Notes: generated by a model from the letters alone, not told the origin. Shown: positions 17,137-27,234, numbered from the stretch's first letter. The stretch: 64,000 bases of DNA from Bacillus sp. FJAT-26390 (GCF_001682865.1 NZ_MAQX01000032.1:248001-312000); one strand, 5' to 3'. A program made the numbers and translations.

Positions 17137-17997
17137 TCATTTCGAGACGTCGGCTCCAAAATATTTCTCTGATATTTTCAAATAAGTGCCGTCGCTCTTG
17201 ATCTCAGCAAGCGCGCCGTTTACGGCTTGAATTAATGCTTCATTGCCCTTTCTAAATAGAGCAGCGTTTTTGGATGCATCCGGCAATTCTGCAACTATTT
17301 TAAGCGGCAGGTCAGGTTTTTGTTTCTTTAGATCAAGGAAGGATAGTCCGTCATTTACGGTAGCATCGATTCGCTTCGAAGCGAGCAAATCGATCGCCTG
17401 GTTGAAGCCTTCTGTTGAAATAATTTCTGCGCCATTCTCGCGAGCAATGTCAGCAAGGTTGCTCGTCAGTGACTGCCCCGCCTTCTTGCCCTTCAGATCA
17501 GCGAACGTTTTGATATCCGTGTTCTCTTCACCAACGATCAATACCGCTTTGGAGACGATGTAATCATCGGAGAAATCGTATTTCTCTTTCCGTTCATCCG
17601 TAATCCCTACTTGATTAAAGATCGTATCGAAGCGCTCAGCATCAAGTCCAGCAATAATGGAATCCCATTGCGTCTCAATAAATTCAGCTTTAAGGCCAAG
17701 GCGCTTAGTAATCTCTTCTGCAATCTCGACATCAAATCCAGTCAGCTTGCCAGAATCATCATGGAATGTGAAAGGCGCATAAGTGCCTTCTGTCCCAATA
17801 CGGAGCTTGCCGCTTGCTTTAATGGCATCCCATGCCGCTTGCCCCGGTGCTGGTTCTGCCGTGCTTGCAGCTTCCGCAGTCGGACTGACCGCCGGCTCCT
17901 GCGTTCCGCCATTTTTATTCTCATTCTTGCCTCCGCAAGCTGCTAGCAGCAATACAGTTAGTGCTATTAACAATGTTAGTGTGCTTATTCTTTTCAT
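17137..17997 (-). CDS. tcyA: amino-acid (cystine-type) ABC transporter substrate-binding lipoprotein, 286 aa
   Basis: The signal peptide ends in the lipobox LLAACGG (Cys near residue 20), so the protein is lipid-anchored. A Thr/Glu/Pro-rich linker leads to the binding domain: LRIGTEGTYAPFTFHDDSG, GFDVEIAEEITKRLG, and YDFSDDYIVSKAVLIV. These match the family-3 solute-binding fold and closely follow the cystine-binding TcyA pattern (GKKAGQSLTSNLADIA, DATVNDGLSFLDLKK). GAGGGG points to the ATG at 17995-17997 rather than an ATG seven codons earlier. A strong promoter and palindrome lie upstream. Confidence 0.85.
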   Translation of the reverse strand: MKRISTLTLLIALTVLLLAACGGKNENKNGGTQEPAVSPTAEAASTAEPAPGQAAWDAIKASGKLRIGTEGTYAPFTFHDDSGKLTGFDVEIAEEITKRLGLKAEFIETQWDSIIAGLDAERFDTIFNQVGITDERKEKYDFSDDYIVSKAVLIVGEENTDIKTFADLKGKKAGQSLTSNLADIARENGAEIISTEGFNQAIDLLASKRIDATVNDGLSFLDLKKQKPDLPLKIVAELPDASKNAALFRKGNEALIQAVNGALAEIKSDGTYLKISEKYFGADVSK

Positions 17998-18051
17998 ATT
18001 ATTCCCCTCGCTATTCATAATCCGTCATGGATTTACATGTCGACTAAGTGA

Positions 18052-18080
18052 ATAGTATACCGCGGGGAATGCTGTGTCAA
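18052..18080 (-). promoter_or_regulatory. promoter of the tcyABC-like operon
   Basis: On the minus strand TTGACA (18075-18080) and TACTAT (18052-18057) are 17 bp apart, a near-consensus sigma-A promoter. Confidence 0.7.
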
Positions 18081-18090
18081 TTCTTTTTCC

Positions 18091-18112
18091 GATAATTCTC
18101 ATTGGAATTATC
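18091..18112. promoter_or_regulatory. palindromic operator upstream of tcyABC promoter
   Basis: GATAATTC (18091-18098) and GAATTATC (18105-18112) are perfect complements six bases apart, eleven bases upstream of the -35. The right half includes ATTGGAATTAT, which resembles the CymR site that represses cystine uptake genes in Bacillus. It also has Fur-like character (GATAAT). CymR-type control is my preferred reading given the operon. Confidence 0.45.
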
Positions 18113-18393
18113 AATTTTAATTTTTAGCTCACTATATTGGTATTGAAAAAGCCCCTTATAGTCATTAACTCTCAAAAACTTATAGGTAAATTGTTGATCA
18201 TCGCGCAAAGGCATCTCACTTTTAAGGGAGTAATGGATTTATTGCAAGGCTTGCTGCAGGGGTTAAGATGGGGATCATCCTTCGAAGAAGCACTATGTTC
18301 GATGAGTAAAGGCCGAAATGCCAATACTAGCTTCTCGGCCTCTATTATCGCGATTCGCGTCAATCTACCCACACGGAATCTTTAATGCACGTT
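18113..18393. other. intergenic region with no supported gene
   Basis: Short open frames on both strands lack ribosome binding sites and recognisable protein features. GGCCGA (18311-18316) pairs with TCGGCC (18335-18340), a weak hairpin that may end the DUF1349 gene on the minus strand. Confidence 0.4.
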
Positions 18394-19008
18394 TTATTCG
18401 GCGATGCGAATATCCTTCTGCTCTTGTCGGGAAAAGGTCAACTCCTCAAACAAAACTTCGCAGCCATTGCCAATTGGCGATTGCGCGACTACGCCAACCT
18501 TCAGCTCGCCCGGACAGCTCATTCCGAAGTAACGCACCAAATTCCAATTTTCAGCGTCAACAGAATAATGAAACGCAAAGCAATTCCCTGCTCTAGCCAC
18601 TCTCAAATATGGCTTTAAGGTACCCGCTTCTCCCGAAATGCAATCATCGGAGTCGCCTTTGGTCACAACGCTTATTATAGAGCGCTTCGCTGCAAAAAAC
18701 TCATTGCACAGCTTCGCCCAGTTTTGGTCGTCCGCCATCACCATCAGACAGCCGGAATCGTATTGCTCCTTCATTTCCACGCTGACGCGGGCCGTCATGA
18801 CGAAATCGCCTTGTACGGTCGCATATAGAAATGGCGCAGACGACTTAACCTCTTCTCCGGATGGATTTATGAAGAAGTCTCCCATCGCCGGAGCTGAAAC
18901 ACGCAGCGCATTGCTATCATCAAATGCCCACGTTTGAGGCTCGTTCATCCATTTTAAATCGGAAATTGCCGTTTGCTTTAAGCCATTTTCAAATAAATTC
19001 ACCAACAT
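18394..19008 (-). CDS. DUF1349 (concanavalin-like) domain protein, 204 aa
   Basis: The sequence matches DUF1349 proteins, a jelly-roll fold of the concanavalin/LamG type. WMNEPQTWAFDDSNALRVSA near 20 is typical of the N-terminal strand. FLYATVQGDFVMTARVSVEM, DSGCLMVMADDQNWAKLCNE and SIISVVTKGDSDDC complete the family core. No signal peptide, so probably cytosolic. GGGAG lies only three bases from the ATG, so the TTG or GTG at the second or third codon may be the true start. A carbohydrate-related role is often suggested for the fold but is not shown here. Confidence 0.8.
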   Translation of the reverse strand: MLVNLFENGLKQTAISDLKWMNEPQTWAFDDSNALRVSAPAMGDFFINPSGEEVKSSAPFLYATVQGDFVMTARVSVEMKEQYDSGCLMVMADDQNWAKLCNEFFAAKRSIISVVTKGDSDDCISGEAGTLKPYLRVARAGNCFAFHYSVDAENWNLVRYFGMSCPGELKVGVVAQSPIGNGCEVLFEELTFSRQEQKDIRIAE

Positions 19009-19246
19009 CCACTCCCTGCTCCGATAAAATCATATTTAATTAGGAACTATTATTTCTAAACAATAATCAGCGTTCAGAGTTACTTCCTTATCATGAGTAG
19101 CAAACTCTCTTCGCCAGTACATCGTAAACAATTTTGGCATATCCATCCACTTTAAGCAACGGTGGATTTTCCGCTACTTGGAATCGAAAGAATCAATTAA
19201 AACACGATCTGCCTTTTAAAACATTTCGACAATGAAGCCCAAATAT
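19009..19246. other. intergenic region upstream of DUF1349 gene
   Basis: AT-rich sequence with no supported reading frame. It separates the DUF1349 gene from the hairpin at 19247-19296. No clear promoter pair is visible. Confidence 0.3.
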
Positions 19247-19296
19247 TGAAGGCCGGTAGCCTCTCGATAGAAAGAGGATTACCGGCCTTCTTTTTG
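19247..19296. terminator. strong hairpin after the amylase-pullulanase gene
   Basis: AAGGCCGGTA pairs with TACCGGCCTT, enclosing a second stem CCTCT/AGAGG. The clean T-run lies on the plus-strand side (19291-19295). On the minus strand the tail is AATATTT, so it can still end the minus-strand amylase-pullulanase transcript. Confidence 0.6.
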
Positions 19297-19367
19297 TAGT
19301 TCACAAGAGATTGATCTCGACTGAAAGGTTCTCATTCCTGCTAACGGAACAGACCATTTAAGTCCGT

Positions 19368-22300
19368 TTATTTCCCCAATAGGTTATAAATCACCTGCGC
19401 GCTTTCGGCACGCGTCATTTTCCCCTTCGGTACGAAGGTTTCATTTGTTCTTCCTTGAATCAGCCCTAGCTCCTTAGCAGCCGCAACAGATTCGGAAGCC
19501 CACTTGCTGATCTGGCCGCGGTCCGTGAACGTCGATTCCGCCGTTGCCGAGCTAGCCGCTTCCCCATTCCTAACCGCATAAGCTCGGATCAGCATGACTG
19601 CCATCTCCTCACGGCTGATCGTTTCGTTTGGCGCAAAAGCTTGATCGCTGCGCCCGTTTACGATGCCAAGCTTGCTTGCTGTCGCGACGTAAGCGGAATA
19701 CCATTTGTCCGCTTCGACATCCGAGAAGCTAGCTGAGCCTTCCGCTTTTAAGCCAAGCGCTCGAACGAGCATAGCCGCGAATTCCGCACGGGTTACGTTC
19801 GCCTGCGGCGCGAACTGCTTTTCGTTAACGCCTGTCACGATATGCCTCGCAGTCAGTGACTTAATCGCTGCCGATGACCAGTGGCTAGCTTGCACATCTG
19901 CAAACGATTTATCGTATTCAAGAACAGCATATTTGCTAAAATGGGATATCTCCGCTGTCATGCTGTCGCCGCTTAGCACCCCTCCGATAAATTCAAGCTT
20001 GCCATCATCACTCACGTAATACACGCCAATTAAGTCTCTATCCGCATTCGCGTTGATCTTAAACGTGACTGTTATTGGCTTCTCAAACTTCGTAACCGGA
20101 ATGCTCTTGCCGTCTTTGGTAATGACGCTTAAGTGGAACTCATAAATCAAGGAGCCAGCTTTCACATCCGCTTGCTTGTCATCGATTCGTTCAATCAAAG
20201 CATCTGCTTCTGCATTCGCCGCTGGTTTTGCTTCAAGCCGGATACGGGAACCATCCGCTTCGCCTGTCGGCACTAGCCCTTGCATCGAGGCTAGCATTTC
20301 ATTTGGCAGCATAACCGAAATACCGCTTGCTTTCAGCTCCAAAGCATTGCCTGCTAACGCAGCGGCCGCATTCAGCGGCAGAAGCACAATATTTTTGCCA
20401 TCTGCAAGCTGTACCGTTGCTTTGCCGTCCTTGCCGCCTCGCAAGCTGCCATCGTCAATAACTTGAACGTCAGCCGCCAGCGGTGTACTTGTCGGCGTAT
20501 TCGATAATCCATTTGGCGTTGCAGCCGGCGTTGGTGCTGGTGTTTCCACCGGTGTCGGCGTTGGCGTTGCGGTTTCTTCCGGTGTTGGTGTCGGTGTCGC
20601 CGTTGGCGTTGGTGTCGGTGTCGGTGTTTCCTCCGGTGTCGATGTCGGTGTTGGCGTTGGCGTCGGCGTCGGCACAACAGCCGATTCGCCGCTCAAAATA
20701 ACCGTTCCGCCTTCGTTCCTTCCTGGCACCTCAATCGTCAGCTCGCCGTTCGCCGCTACTTTGTACAGTTTGCCGCTATATTCATCTTTCGCATCCGTTC
20801 CGGCCGTGAATGGAACAGTCAGCGTAACGGACTTGCCCTCCGCTGCCGTGTTAATGACCGTCACGACATTCGTACCGTCATATTGCTTGTTGAATGCCAG
20901 ATATCCGAGTGAATCCGAAGCTGAAAGCGTTGTTCGCGCGCCCTTGGCATATACCTTGGAGAACTTGGCCCGGATATGGAGCAGCTTCTCGTAATGGTCA
21001 TGCAGCGCTTGCTCCGCGTTCAGCTGGTCCCACGGCATATCCGCGCGATTTTCGCTAAATTGTCCTGCTCCCATGTCAACCGCATTGGCTCCCGAACGGC
21101 CGAGTTCCTCGCCATAATAAATGACCGGCTGGCCTTTCGCCGTAATTTGGAGCGCCGCCGCGATCTTCAGCTTTCCTTTGTCTCCATCCACAAAGTGGGA
21201 AAGGAAACCATTCTCGTCATGGCTGCTTAGGAATTGACCCATCGTAGCGACGTTATCAAGCTTAGTCTCACGATCGGCTAGATAAGCATCAACCGCTTCG
21301 ATTTTGCCGCCCGCAAAATCTTTCGCCCTGTCATTAAAGCTGAAATCAAGCAAGCTATCCATTTGGCCGCTGCGAAGCATGCCGCCATCGCCGTCGATCG
21401 TCCCTCCAAAATATTCCCCAATCAGCTTGAAGTTTGGATTAATGGCAGTAAGCGCATTTTTAAATGCCTTCCATGTCGTGCTCTCCACATGCTTGACGGT
21501 GTCTACGCGGAAGTAATCGATCATATCCCCGCGCTCCGTTTTGGCACGCTCTAGCCAGCCGGCCTGCCATTCGATTATTTTCTCACGTACAGCAGGATCT
21601 TCTGTCTTAAAGTCTGGAAGATGGTCGAGCTCGCCCTCAATCGGATTCGTGCTGGCTTGCACACCATTCGTCCGCAGCATGCCCTCAAAGCGTGCTTTGT
21701 CCTCCGGCGTAATGCCAGGACGGTTCTCATCTGCCTTGAGTCCGTATCCTGTGTGGTTAAGCACCACATCAACCATAATCTTGATGCCCTTGTCATGTGC
21801 CTTGTCGATAAGCTCCCTGAACGTATCCATATCGCCCAGATGCTCGTCGAGCTTCGTGAAATCTTTCGCCCAATAGCCATGGTAGCCATACTGCTTGCTG
21901 TTAAAATCGGCACCTTTGTTGAAATCGATATTGTCGACGATCGGGGTAATCCAAAGCGTGTTGATGCCAAGCTCCTGCAAATAATCCAGCTTGTCGATCA
22001 TCCCTCTAAAATCGCCGCCATGGTACGCTTCAAGATGATCCTTATCCACATCCGCATTATTCGTTGCATCGCCGTCAGCGAAGCGGTCAGTCAGAGCGAA
22101 ATAAATGCGTGCCTCATCCCAATCAAAGTCGAGATCGCCCGCAGACATTCTCGCTTTTACCGTTACCGAGCCTGTATGCTTATGCTTGTTGCCGTATTCG
22201 TCGATAAGCGTAATCGGTATTTCCTTGGTTCCCGCGGTCACCGTATCCTTCACAGCAATCGATTGCGCGAGCAGCTTGGTGTCAAAATAAACCTTGGCTG

Positions 22301-25300
22301 CACCGCCTAATGCCGTTAGATCCATATAGCCTTCAGTAAATGCTACCTCTTCCGAAGCGGCTGCCTTTACCGTCAGAACTGCATTCTCGTTATACGATAT
22401 CGCAGGCGGCTGCACAGATGACGTCATTGTGACGATAGGCTTCCGATACGTAATGACCGATTTGCCGTCTATCGTATTTTTCGGATCGGTTATTTCAACT
22501 GTTGCCCCATCCTTGTTCGTGACTAGGAAGGTGTATTCGTATTGGCCGCCTTCTACTTCGGAAAGGGTATACGCAAACCACTCTTTCGTTGCGTCATACG
22601 CCATGTCATAGGCCGTGCCGTTTATTTTCACTTTAACGCCTGTTATATCTCCCAATTGCCCATTTTTGAATAAGGTATCATCCCGATAGAGGAAGGTGAT
22701 GCCGCCATCCTTCAGAATAGGTCCGTTTATGCTAGGCAAAATATCAACCTGGCTCACCATGCTGACAATGTTCACTTTCGTAAAAGCCGCCCCCGGCGCA
22801 ATCGGAATGACGCGGTCATCCGGAATATCCTGCTTCGCGGTGTTCCAGTCTGTTCCTTTGCGGAGGACAAACCCTACGCTTGTTGCATCCTGGGCAATTT
22901 CGAGCATAACGGTAGCTATGCCGTTTTCGACTTTATCAAAGTTGATTTGGTCGTTTTTCACACCCGTATTCCAAATCCATAGATTCCAGTCCGTATAGTT
23001 TTTGTCGGGCCGGATGTAGTTCAATTGCACATAACGCTTCAGCGATTCGGTCGTAACGGCAACCGCAACATTCTCCGACATGCCATTATACGTAACCGTG
23101 ATCGTTGCATCTCCTGCACCGATCGCCGTTACCAAACCGCCCGTGCTTACAGCGGCTACCGATGGCTTGTTGGAGGTGTACGTCGCTTGCCCCGTTACAT
23201 TTTTTCTGCTGCCGTCGCTGTATTTCGCGTAAACCGCGGTTTGGTGCGTCGTGCCTACCTGAAGCGGATAGCTCGCGCTGTCCAGCTCCAGCTTAGTGAA
23301 CACAGGCGCTGACGCTTCCATTCTAATAATGACCGCAGTCAAAGGATCAAGCGTAATCGAGCTCGCTGTCAGCTCGAAGCCAGACACAGCGGAAACGGCC
23401 TCAACTCCCGCCTCGTCATTGTCTACAACCACCGTGCCTGCGGTTAAATCCTCCGTAAGCGTAAGCGTTCTTGCCGTATTGTCCGCATTCATAAATACAT
23501 AATAATTGCCGGTTCCGTCCGTCGCTTTGTTCTTGTAGCCGATGACTAGATCGCTTGCTTTCATCTCCTTTGCTTCAACAAGCGTAACGTTGGAATCAAC
23601 CAATGCTTTGTCTCCAAGTCGGAACGCATCCGTATGCTTCCTAAGCTCGATTAAGCCAGCCGTATATTCCTTTGTGGTATGGTTGATCGGATATAGATCG
23701 GCATCAGCAGCTTTCTGCCAGTCAAATTTATTAATGGCATCGGACGAATCGTACGAATCATGGACAAAATAACCAAAGGATTGATCCTGCGCATCCTTGA
23801 GCTCGTGATATTTCTGCTCCGGCATTCCCTCTCCCAGCCACTGCTTCGTTCTGCCGTATTCTTGCCCCGCATGCAGGAACGCCGTACCCTGTGAGGTCAA
23901 AATCAATAAATTCCCCAGCCGCACGCGCTTATGAATTTCTAGATCGTTAGCTGCAACTGACGGATCTTTCTTGATGGACTGTGCAATAACGTCATACAGC
24001 GGCAGGTTGTCATGGGCTTCAATGTACTGCACCATGTCGCCCGGATCATCGGCAGGCGTGTTGCTAGGCTGCGCCTTAATGTTAGCCAAAATCGTCGCGA
24101 TGCTTCTAGCTCCGCCCGTTATAAATCTTGGCTCGCCCTCTGAGCCAAAGCCTGATTTCAGCTCGTTGCGAATCTCATCGGAAAATACGCCAACGTTATC
24201 CGTTTTGTCCATCCAGGCTTGGTCTGCGCCCTTGCCTGCCAATGACGGATCGGAAGCGGCTCCTCCGAACGTTTTCCAGCCTTCGCCGATGAACAAGGCG
24301 TTCGGGTTAATGCGGGCTGCGGCATCATAAGCATGCTGAACCGCATCATAAGTCGCGTCGCCCATCATATCCCAGCGCATGCCGTCGATTTTGTACTCAT
24401 CGAACCAATATTTAACGGAATCAACCATCAGCTTCTCCGCCATTTTGTGAGAGGTAGCCAAGTTGTTGCCGAAGCCGCCGATATTGTTTCCGTTCGCATC
24501 CTGGAATGCGTAGTAGTTAGGTACGATATCGTTCAGGAAGCTTGCTTTTGCCATGTGGGTGTACACGACATCAAGAACGACCCCCATGCCCGCATCATGA
24601 ATCGCATCGATTAGTCCTTTTAATTCTTTGACTCTAAGCTCCGGATCGGCAGCGTTCTCGGAATATGCGCCGTCTGGCGAGAAATAGCTGTGCGGATCAT
24701 AACCCCAGTTGTATTCATTATCGATAGTCGAATAATCCATTTCCCTTGTGCCCATGTTCGCCTCATCGCCGAAGTACCAAGCCATGACCGGAAGCAGCTG
24801 AATATGGGTAACGCCTAGCGACTTAATATAGTCCAGCTTATCTTTGAATGCGTTATAGGAGCCCCATCTCGCATTCAAATCACCCGCAATAGAGGGATCA
24901 GACGTGAAGTCTCTAATATGCGCCTCCCAAATAATCGCATCTTCCCGTTTCTCATAACCGTCAATCTTGGCAAAATCATAGTCAGCCGCTGGATCAGTCC
25001 CGCCAAGGTCAACGATTGCCGCCTTACCGACCTCATCGCCGTCCTCCCCGGCTTCTCCCTTGGTGTTGACTCTGAACTCCGCCATCGATTTGGCGTACGG
25101 ATCGAGGACATTTTTTGTTACCCCGTCATTTGTTACTTCATATTGATAGAAATAACCTTTCAAATCCGTTATTCCTTGTACATCTAAATCAGTTGGCGCA
25201 ATGGCAGTCGACCACACGCCCTTGTCGCCTTGCGTCAACTCCACGCTGCCTACTAGCTGAGTAGAGTCGCTTTTATCGTAGACGTTGGCTACGACGGAGC

Positions 25301-27092
25301 TTGCTTTTGGCGCCCACAGCTTCAAAACAACGTTGCCCGAGTCATAGCTCGCGCCAAGGTCATTTCCTTCGTAGCTGTATAGCTCGTCAAGCATTCTCCA
25401 GCCTGCGGCTGCCGTTACCGTTTTGCCTTGGTAGGAGACGCTTAGCGGAGCCTGATCCAGTTGTATATTCGCCGAGACGAGAACGCTTTTCTTATCCGCC
25501 TGCAAGGTCACTTGATTAATAGCGACGGCTGCTCCGCTTTTATCCTTAATCGTGATCGCTTGCTTCAATTCGTCCGCCACTAGCCCGTCGGTCATCGTAA
25601 AACCGAGAAGAAGCTTGCTCTCAGACAATATTTCTGCGGATACAAGGCCGGTAGGCAGCTCCCAATAAGGAGAAACATAAACATTGTTGTCGCGCTCTCT
25701 AATCCATAGCTGATCGTAGCGGTCAAGAAGGCTGAAGGTACGGTCGCCGCCATCCTTATCTGCATCGCCTAACGTTCGGTTCACGACCAGAAAGCTAATT
25801 TTTTGCGCATTTTGCTCGAGCGGAACATCCACATAGCCGCCATATCGATCGACGTTCTCGGCTTGGAAGGCAGCTGCGCCCGCAGGCCAGCCCGTTGATG
25901 GTGCCGCAACCTGATCCCACAGCCACAGCCCATACGCGCTCTGATTCTTATCCTCTCTAACGTAGTGGATGCGAACGGTATTAGGCGGAAGCGCTACCGG
26001 TTCGTAATAAAATACCTTATCAGAGTCCTTCTGTATCCAAACCTCGTTCACTTCAGGCGAGCTTATGGCTACCGCTTTATCGCCGCCATCCTTTGAACCA
26101 TCCGATCGGTTGACGATTAGAAAGCCCACTTTTTTGGCGTTATCGGCAAGCGGAATATCCACATATGCGCCATAGCTGTCCCTCTTATCCTCCGGGATAG
26201 CCATTGCACCCTGCGGCCACCCAGCAGATGGTGCGGCAACATGATCCCAAGCCCATACGCCTTGATTCGTATAAACGCCATCCGCCCGGCTATAGTGAAC
26301 GCGCAGATGGTTGGCCGGGACAGGTTCTGTATTTGAACCTCCCGGGTTCGGATTCGGCTCTACGGGCGCCTTGAAATCTGCAGCCACGTCATGCGTTGCC
26401 GCATTATACTTGAAGGTAACCGGCAGATCGGCAGGCAAGCTGAGCGCTCGGTTGCTTTGCGGGTAAGCTGCATCCTCCCAAGTTGATCCCAGCAATATTT
26501 TGAACGCGTAGTCCCCTTTAGGCACTTCCTTCGTAAGGGTGTACACGCTGTCAAAATCAGAATCCTCCAGTACCGAAAGCGCCGTTTCCGGCGACCAGTC
26601 GGATGGATCACCTATTTCACTCTGCAGATCGCCTACGATACGCGGGAGCTTGTCGCTAGCTAGCGGAACATAATAAGTAGAATCTGCGATTTTGTGCGAG
26701 ACATGATTATAATAAATGGTTACTTCTGCCGCTTCGGCGAGGGTCAGCTTAATATTTCCCTCGTTGCCGGCACCGCTTGGGTTCGTGTAGTGGTCAAAGC
26801 CATAGCTTTCGTCCCAACCGCCATTCAAAGCGATCTTATATTGATAATCACCCGCTGGCAAAGTCGCGGTAAAGCTGTAAATCCCGTTGCCCTTGTCGAC
26901 CATTTCGGTTGCCGCTGCCGCCGGGTCCCAATCTTTGTCATGTCCAAGCTCTGACTGCAGATCGCCGACAAGCACAACCTTCGTTGGCGCAGCAGCGCTC
27001 GCACCGTTCGGAATAGCCCCAATAATCGACCAAAGCATAGCTGCTATCAGCATAAGAGAAATCATTTTCTTTCGCTTAAAAGCAAAGCCCAT
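19368..27092 (-). CDS. cell-surface amylase-pullulanase with SLH anchor, 2,574 aa
   Basis: The ATG at 27090-27092 follows GGGGAGG by nine bases. A longer open frame upstream lacks a site. Order: signal peptide 1-34; two X25-type pullulanase modules (about 37-240, each opening GDLQSE); two CBM41 starch-binding modules (265-480); CBM48 (from about 570); and a type I pullulanase GH13 domain with YNWGYDP near 791, nucleophile D908 (GMRWDMMGD), acid/base E937 (LFIGEGW) and D1028 (EAHDN). Then a Big_2-like module (about 1262), a third CBM41-like module (about 1352), and a second GH13 alpha-amylase domain with D1864 (DYFRVDTV), E1893 (LIGEYFGG) and D1959 (SSHDENG). A Thr-Pro linker (2137-2203), an unknown beta domain and three SLH repeats (2392-2574) end it. 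Both active sites look complete, so it should cut alpha-1,6 and alpha-1,4 bonds at the cell surface. Confidence 0.93.
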   Translation of the reverse strand: MGFAFKRKKMISLMLIAAMLWSIIGAIPNGASAAAPTKVVLVGDLQSELGHDKDWDPAAAATEMVDKGNGIYSFTATLPAGDYQYKIALNGGWDESYGFDHYTNPSGAGNEGNIKLTLAEAAEVTIYYNHVSHKIADSTYYVPLASDKLPRIVGDLQSEIGDPSDWSPETALSVLEDSDFDSVYTLTKEVPKGDYAFKILLGSTWEDAAYPQSNRALSLPADLPVTFKYNAATHDVAADFKAPVEPNPNPGGSNTEPVPANHLRVHYSRADGVYTNQGVWAWDHVAAPSAGWPQGAMAIPEDKRDSYGAYVDIPLADNAKKVGFLIVNRSDGSKDGGDKAVAISSPEVNEVWIQKDSDKVFYYEPVALPPNTVRIHYVREDKNQSAYGLWLWDQVAAPSTGWPAGAAAFQAENVDRYGGYVDVPLEQNAQKISFLVVNRTLGDADKDGGDRTFSLLDRYDQLWIRERDNNVYVSPYWELPTGLVSAEILSESKLLLGFTMTDGLVADELKQAITIKDKSGAAVAINQVTLQADKKSVLVSANIQLDQAPLSVSYQGKTVTAAAGWRMLDELYSYEGNDLGASYDSGNVVLKLWAPKASSVVANVYDKSDSTQLVGSVELTQGDKGVWSTAIAPTDLDVQGITDLKGYFYQYEVTNDGVTKNVLDPYAKSMAEFRVNTKGEAGEDGDEVGKAAIVDLGGTDPAADYDFAKIDGYEKREDAIIWEAHIRDFTSDPSIAGDLNARWGSYNAFKDKLDYIKSLGVTHIQLLPVMAWYFGDEANMGTREMDYSTIDNEYNWGYDPHSYFSPDGAYSENAADPELRVKELKGLIDAIHDAGMGVVLDVVYTHMAKASFLNDIVPNYYAFQDANGNNIGGFGNNLATSHKMAEKLMVDSVKYWFDEYKIDGMRWDMMGDATYDAVQHAYDAAARINPNALFIGEGWKTFGGAASDPSLAGKGADQAWMDKTDNVGVFSDEIRNELKSGFGSEGEPRFITGGARSIATILANIKAQPSNTPADDPGDMVQYIEAHDNLPLYDVIAQSIKKDPSVAANDLEIHKRVRLGNLLILTSQGTAFLHAGQEYGRTKQWLGEGMPEQKYHELKDAQDQSFGYFVHDSYDSSDAINKFDWQKAADADLYPINHTTKEYTAGLIELRKHTDAFRLGDKALVDSNVTLVEAKEMKASDLVIGYKNKATDGTGNYYVFMNADNTARTLTLTEDLTAGTVVVDNDEAGVEAVSAVSGFELTASSITLDPLTAVIIRMEASAPVFTKLELDSASYPLQVGTTHQTAVYAKYSDGSRKNVTGQATYTSNKPSVAAVSTGGLVTAIGAGDATITVTYNGMSENVAVAVTTESLKRYVQLNYIRPDKNYTDWNLWIWNTGVKNDQINFDKVENGIATVMLEIAQDATSVGFVLRKGTDWNTAKQDIPDDRVIPIAPGAAFTKVNIVSMVSQVDILPSINGPILKDGGITFLYRDDTLFKNGQLGDITGVKVKINGTAYDMAYDATKEWFAYTLSEVEGGQYEYTFLVTNKDGATVEITDPKNTIDGKSVITYRKPIVTMTSSVQPPAISYNENAVLTVKAAASEEVAFTEGYMDLTALGGAAKVYFDTKLLAQSIAVKDTVTAGTKEIPITLIDEYGNKHKHTGSVTVKARMSAGDLDFDWDEARIYFALTDRFADGDATNNADVDKDHLEAYHGGDFRGMIDKLDYLQELGINTLWITPIVDNIDFNKGADFNSKQYGYHGYWAKDFTKLDEHLGDMDTFRELIDKAHDKGIKIMVDVVLNHTGYGLKADENRPGITPEDKARFEGMLRTNGVQASTNPIEGELDHLPDFKTEDPAVREKIIEWQAGWLERAKTERGDMIDYFRVDTVKHVESTTWKAFKNALTAINPNFKLIGEYFGGTIDGDGGMLRSGQMDSLLDFSFNDRAKDFAGGKIEAVDAYLADRETKLDNVATMGQFLSSHDENGFLSHFVDGDKGKLKIAAALQITAKGQPVIYYGEELGRSGANAVDMGAGQFSENRADMPWDQLNAEQALHDHYEKLLHIRAKFSKVYAKGARTTLSASDSLGYLAFNKQYDGTNVVTVINTAAEGKSVTLTVPFTAGTDAKDEYSGKLYKVAANGELTIEVPGRNEGGTVILSGESAVVPTPTPTPTPTSTPEETPTPTPTPTATPTPTPEETATPTPTPVETPAPTPAATPNGLSNTPTSTPLAADVQVIDDGSLRGGKDGKATVQLADGKNIVLLPLNAAAALAGNALELKASGISVMLPNEMLASMQGLVPTGEADGSRIRLEAKPAANAEADALIERIDDKQADVKAGSLIYEFHLSVITKDGKSIPVTKFEKPITVTFKINANADRDLIGVYYVSDDGKLEFIGGVLSGDSMTAEISHFSKYAVLEYDKSFADVQASHWSSAAIKSLTARHIVTGVNEKQFAPQANVTRAEFAAMLVRALGLKAEGSASFSDVEADKWYSAYVATASKLGIVNGRSDQAFAPNETISREEMAVMLIRAYAVRNGEAASSATAESTFTDRGQISKWASESVAAAKELGLIQGRTNETFVPKGKMTRAESAQVIYNLLGK
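20520..20680. repeat. low-complexity repeats encoding the Thr-Pro linker
   Basis: Tandem GGTGT(C/T)GGTGTTGGCGTT-type units encode the PT-rich linker between the amylase module and the C-terminal region of the giant enzyme. Such tracts are prone to slippage and length variation. Confidence 0.7.
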
Positions 27093-27216
27093 TCGGATGA
27101 ACCTCCCCAATTTATCGTAAAAGCGCTTTTGAATCCTTACTGTTTTGAAGCCTTTAGCCTGCTCATTCGCTCTGCTACGCCACCTCCTGATTGGTTGAAA
27201 ATAAAAACCCTGAACG

Positions 27217-27234
27217 TGTGCAATCGTTTGCACA
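27217..27234. promoter_or_regulatory. LacI-family operator in the amylase-pullulanase leader
   Basis: TGTGCAATCGTTTGCACA is an 18-bp palindrome with perfect 7-bp arms around TCGT. It matches the central-CG style of LacI-family operators such as those of maltose regulators. It lies in the 5' leader, downstream of the promoter. Confidence 0.6.

Noticed and set aside
18137..18385. 82-codon plus-strand frame between tcyA and the DUF1349 gene
   Set aside because: No ribosome site, no known features, and an equally long minus-strand frame overlaps it.
20372..20701. Arg/His-rich and Val/Ser-rich frames within the amylase-pullulanase gene
   Set aside because: They are shadows of the Thr-Pro linker repeats in other frames.
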